From positions 1 to 49,642 of the forward strand of contig JAEVYX010000004.1 in assembly GCA_023392515.1 (NCBI GenBank): a stretch of DNA of 49,642 bases, given 5' to 3'. Of the stretch, positions 48,801-49,642 are shown piece after piece; the stretch's first letter is position 1; every line of letters begins with the position of its first letter. Made by a program: the position numbers and the translations under genes. The DNA is from Bacillota bacterium (lineage in GTDB: Bacteria; Bacillota; Clostridia; Christensenellales; Aristaeellaceae). Below the pieces are notes generated by a model. That model did not search any database. It was not told the origin of the DNA and saw nothing but the letters and a program-made list of their open reading frames with translations.

Positions 48801-49642
48801 ATGAAAAAGAACTTTCGAGTACGCCGGCATATGGCTGCGAAGACCAAAGCGATTCTCTCGCTGGCCATAGCGCTGGTATTGACTGTAGCAGTGGCGATTA
48901 TTGCCGTAGCAGGCATGCCCTTGGATGCACGGGGGCTTTATAAGCTCAAACCCTGGCTGCCCAGCACCAATGTGGAAAGCTGGCCTACCGCCATCGCCCT
49001 GGGCCTTGACCTTAGGGGCGGCGTGTACGTGGAGTATCAGGCAACCCAGCCCGAGGATGTGGAAGCTGATTTCGGTTCGCTGATGGACGGAACCATTTCT
49101 ATCATCCAAAACCGGCTCAGCGATAAAGGCTATCCGGAAAGCACTGTGGTGCGCATTGGCAACGACGGCATCCGGGTTGAAATCCCTGATGTGACCGATC
49201 CCAACGCCATCCTGGACCTTATCGGTTCTCCGGCTAAACTGGAGTTCCTGGACCCGGACGGCAACGTATTTATGGAAGGCAAGAATGTTGAGACGGCTAC
49301 CGCCGGCTCCAACCCGGAGACCACCGGCTATGTGGTATATTTCACCCTGACGCCGGAAGGCTCCAAAATCTTTGCCGACATGACCAGCAAGCATATCGGC
49401 GAAATTCTCACCATTCAGTTGGATGGCGTGACGCTCACCGAGCCCAAGGTGGAAACGGCCATTACCGGCGGAAATGGTTACATTTCCGGTATGTCCACCC
49501 TGGAACAGGCACAGAATATCGCCTTGAAAATTCAGTCGGGCGCGCTGCCCTTGGTCATCAAACAGCAAAAGGTGGATACCATTTCCGCCACATTGGGCAT
49601 TGATGCTTTGTCTACCTCCGTTACAGCCGCAATCATCGGCCT
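48801..49642 (+). CDS. secD: Protein translocase subunit SecD (3' end outside window)
   Basis: SecD works with SecF to pull proteins through the Sec channel using the proton or sodium gradient. The first 280 residues are present and the gene runs off the right edge. After a basic N-terminus there is one membrane helix (AILSLAIALVLTVAVAIIAVA, about residues 17-37). The periplasmic-type P1 head follows, with LGLDLRGGVYVEYQ (68-81), SIIQNRLSDKGYPES and the repeat near AQNIALKIQSGALPL. The ATG is ten bases after TAGGAGG. A fused SecDF cannot be excluded from the visible part. Confidence 0.93.
   Translation, partial: MKKNFRVRRHMAAKTKAILSLAIALVLTVAVAIIAVAGMPLDARGLYKLKPWLPSTNVESWPTAIALGLDLRGGVYVEYQATQPEDVEADFGSLMDGTISIIQNRLSDKGYPESTVVRIGNDGIRVEIPDVTDPNAILDLIGSPAKLEFLDPDGNVFMEGKNVETATAGSNPETTGYVVYFTLTPEGSKIFADMTSKHIGEILTIQLDGVTLTEPKVETAITGGNGYISGMSTLEQAQNIALKIQSGALPLVIKQQKVDTISATLGIDALSTSVTAAIIG

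Overview
The window reads as chromosomal DNA of an anaerobic Gram-positive bacterium, most likely a member of the Clostridia (Bacillota). This rests on gene content: a rubredoxin, the NAD-linked dihydroorotate dehydrogenase pair pyrK/pyrD (class 1B), a PepV-type dipeptidase, an FAD/Fe-S glycerol-3-phosphate dehydrogenase-like trio, strong AGGAGG-type ribosome binding sites with frequent TTG/GTG starts, and sigma-A-like promoters. No rRNA, tRNA, CRISPR array, insertion sequence or phage gene was seen. The finer taxonomic position was not determined.

Layout. 1-4507 (minus): HAD hydrolase, glutamine-dependent NAD synthetase, two GNAT acetyltransferases, a cysteine-rich protein of unknown function and a flavodoxin-like protein cut by the window edge. 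4593-6086 (minus): a secreted 5'-nucleotidase. 6526-10188 (plus): a GlpA-like dehydrogenase, a pyridine-nucleotide FAD oxidoreductase, a DUF1667 protein and a 3-methyladenine DNA glycosylase. 10259-13878: rubredoxin, a polytopic membrane protein, a VanZ-like protein and a B12-binding radical SAM protein. 14011-18801 (plus): a tight five-gene operon (membrane protein, rRNA pseudouridine synthase, RsmC-like methyltransferase, MalY/PatB-type PLP enzyme, PepV-type peptidase). 18931-24438: DEAD-box helicase with a long leader, homocysteine methyltransferase family protein, HerA-like ATPase, EamA transporter.

24657-30187 (minus) is the most distinctive part. It is a tandemly duplicated pair of exported enzymes, each pair being a PIG-L-type N-deacetylase followed by a NAGPA-type phosphodiester glycosidase, with an exported DUF6273 protein between the two copies. 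Both enzyme families are known from GlcNAc-phosphodiester chemistry, so the set looks like an extracytoplasmic system that remodels a GlcNAc-containing surface or external polymer. Upstream lies a noncoding stretch of several hundred bases that ends in a strong intrinsic terminator.

30685-37015 (plus): SWIM/SNF2 helicase, HMCES/YedK-type abasic-site protein, DUF1015 protein, M42 aminopeptidase. 37075-38520 (minus): a lipoprotein with six helical repeats and a second DUF6273 domain. 38643-48096 (minus): a complete UMP biosynthesis operon, pyrB-pyrC-carA-carB-pyrK-pyrD-pyrF-pyrE, whose genes mostly overlap by a few bases. It is driven by a near-consensus promoter whose start site resembles the UTP-sensitive E. 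coli pyrBI start. 48406 to the end (plus): a small exported protein of unknown function and the 5' part of secD.
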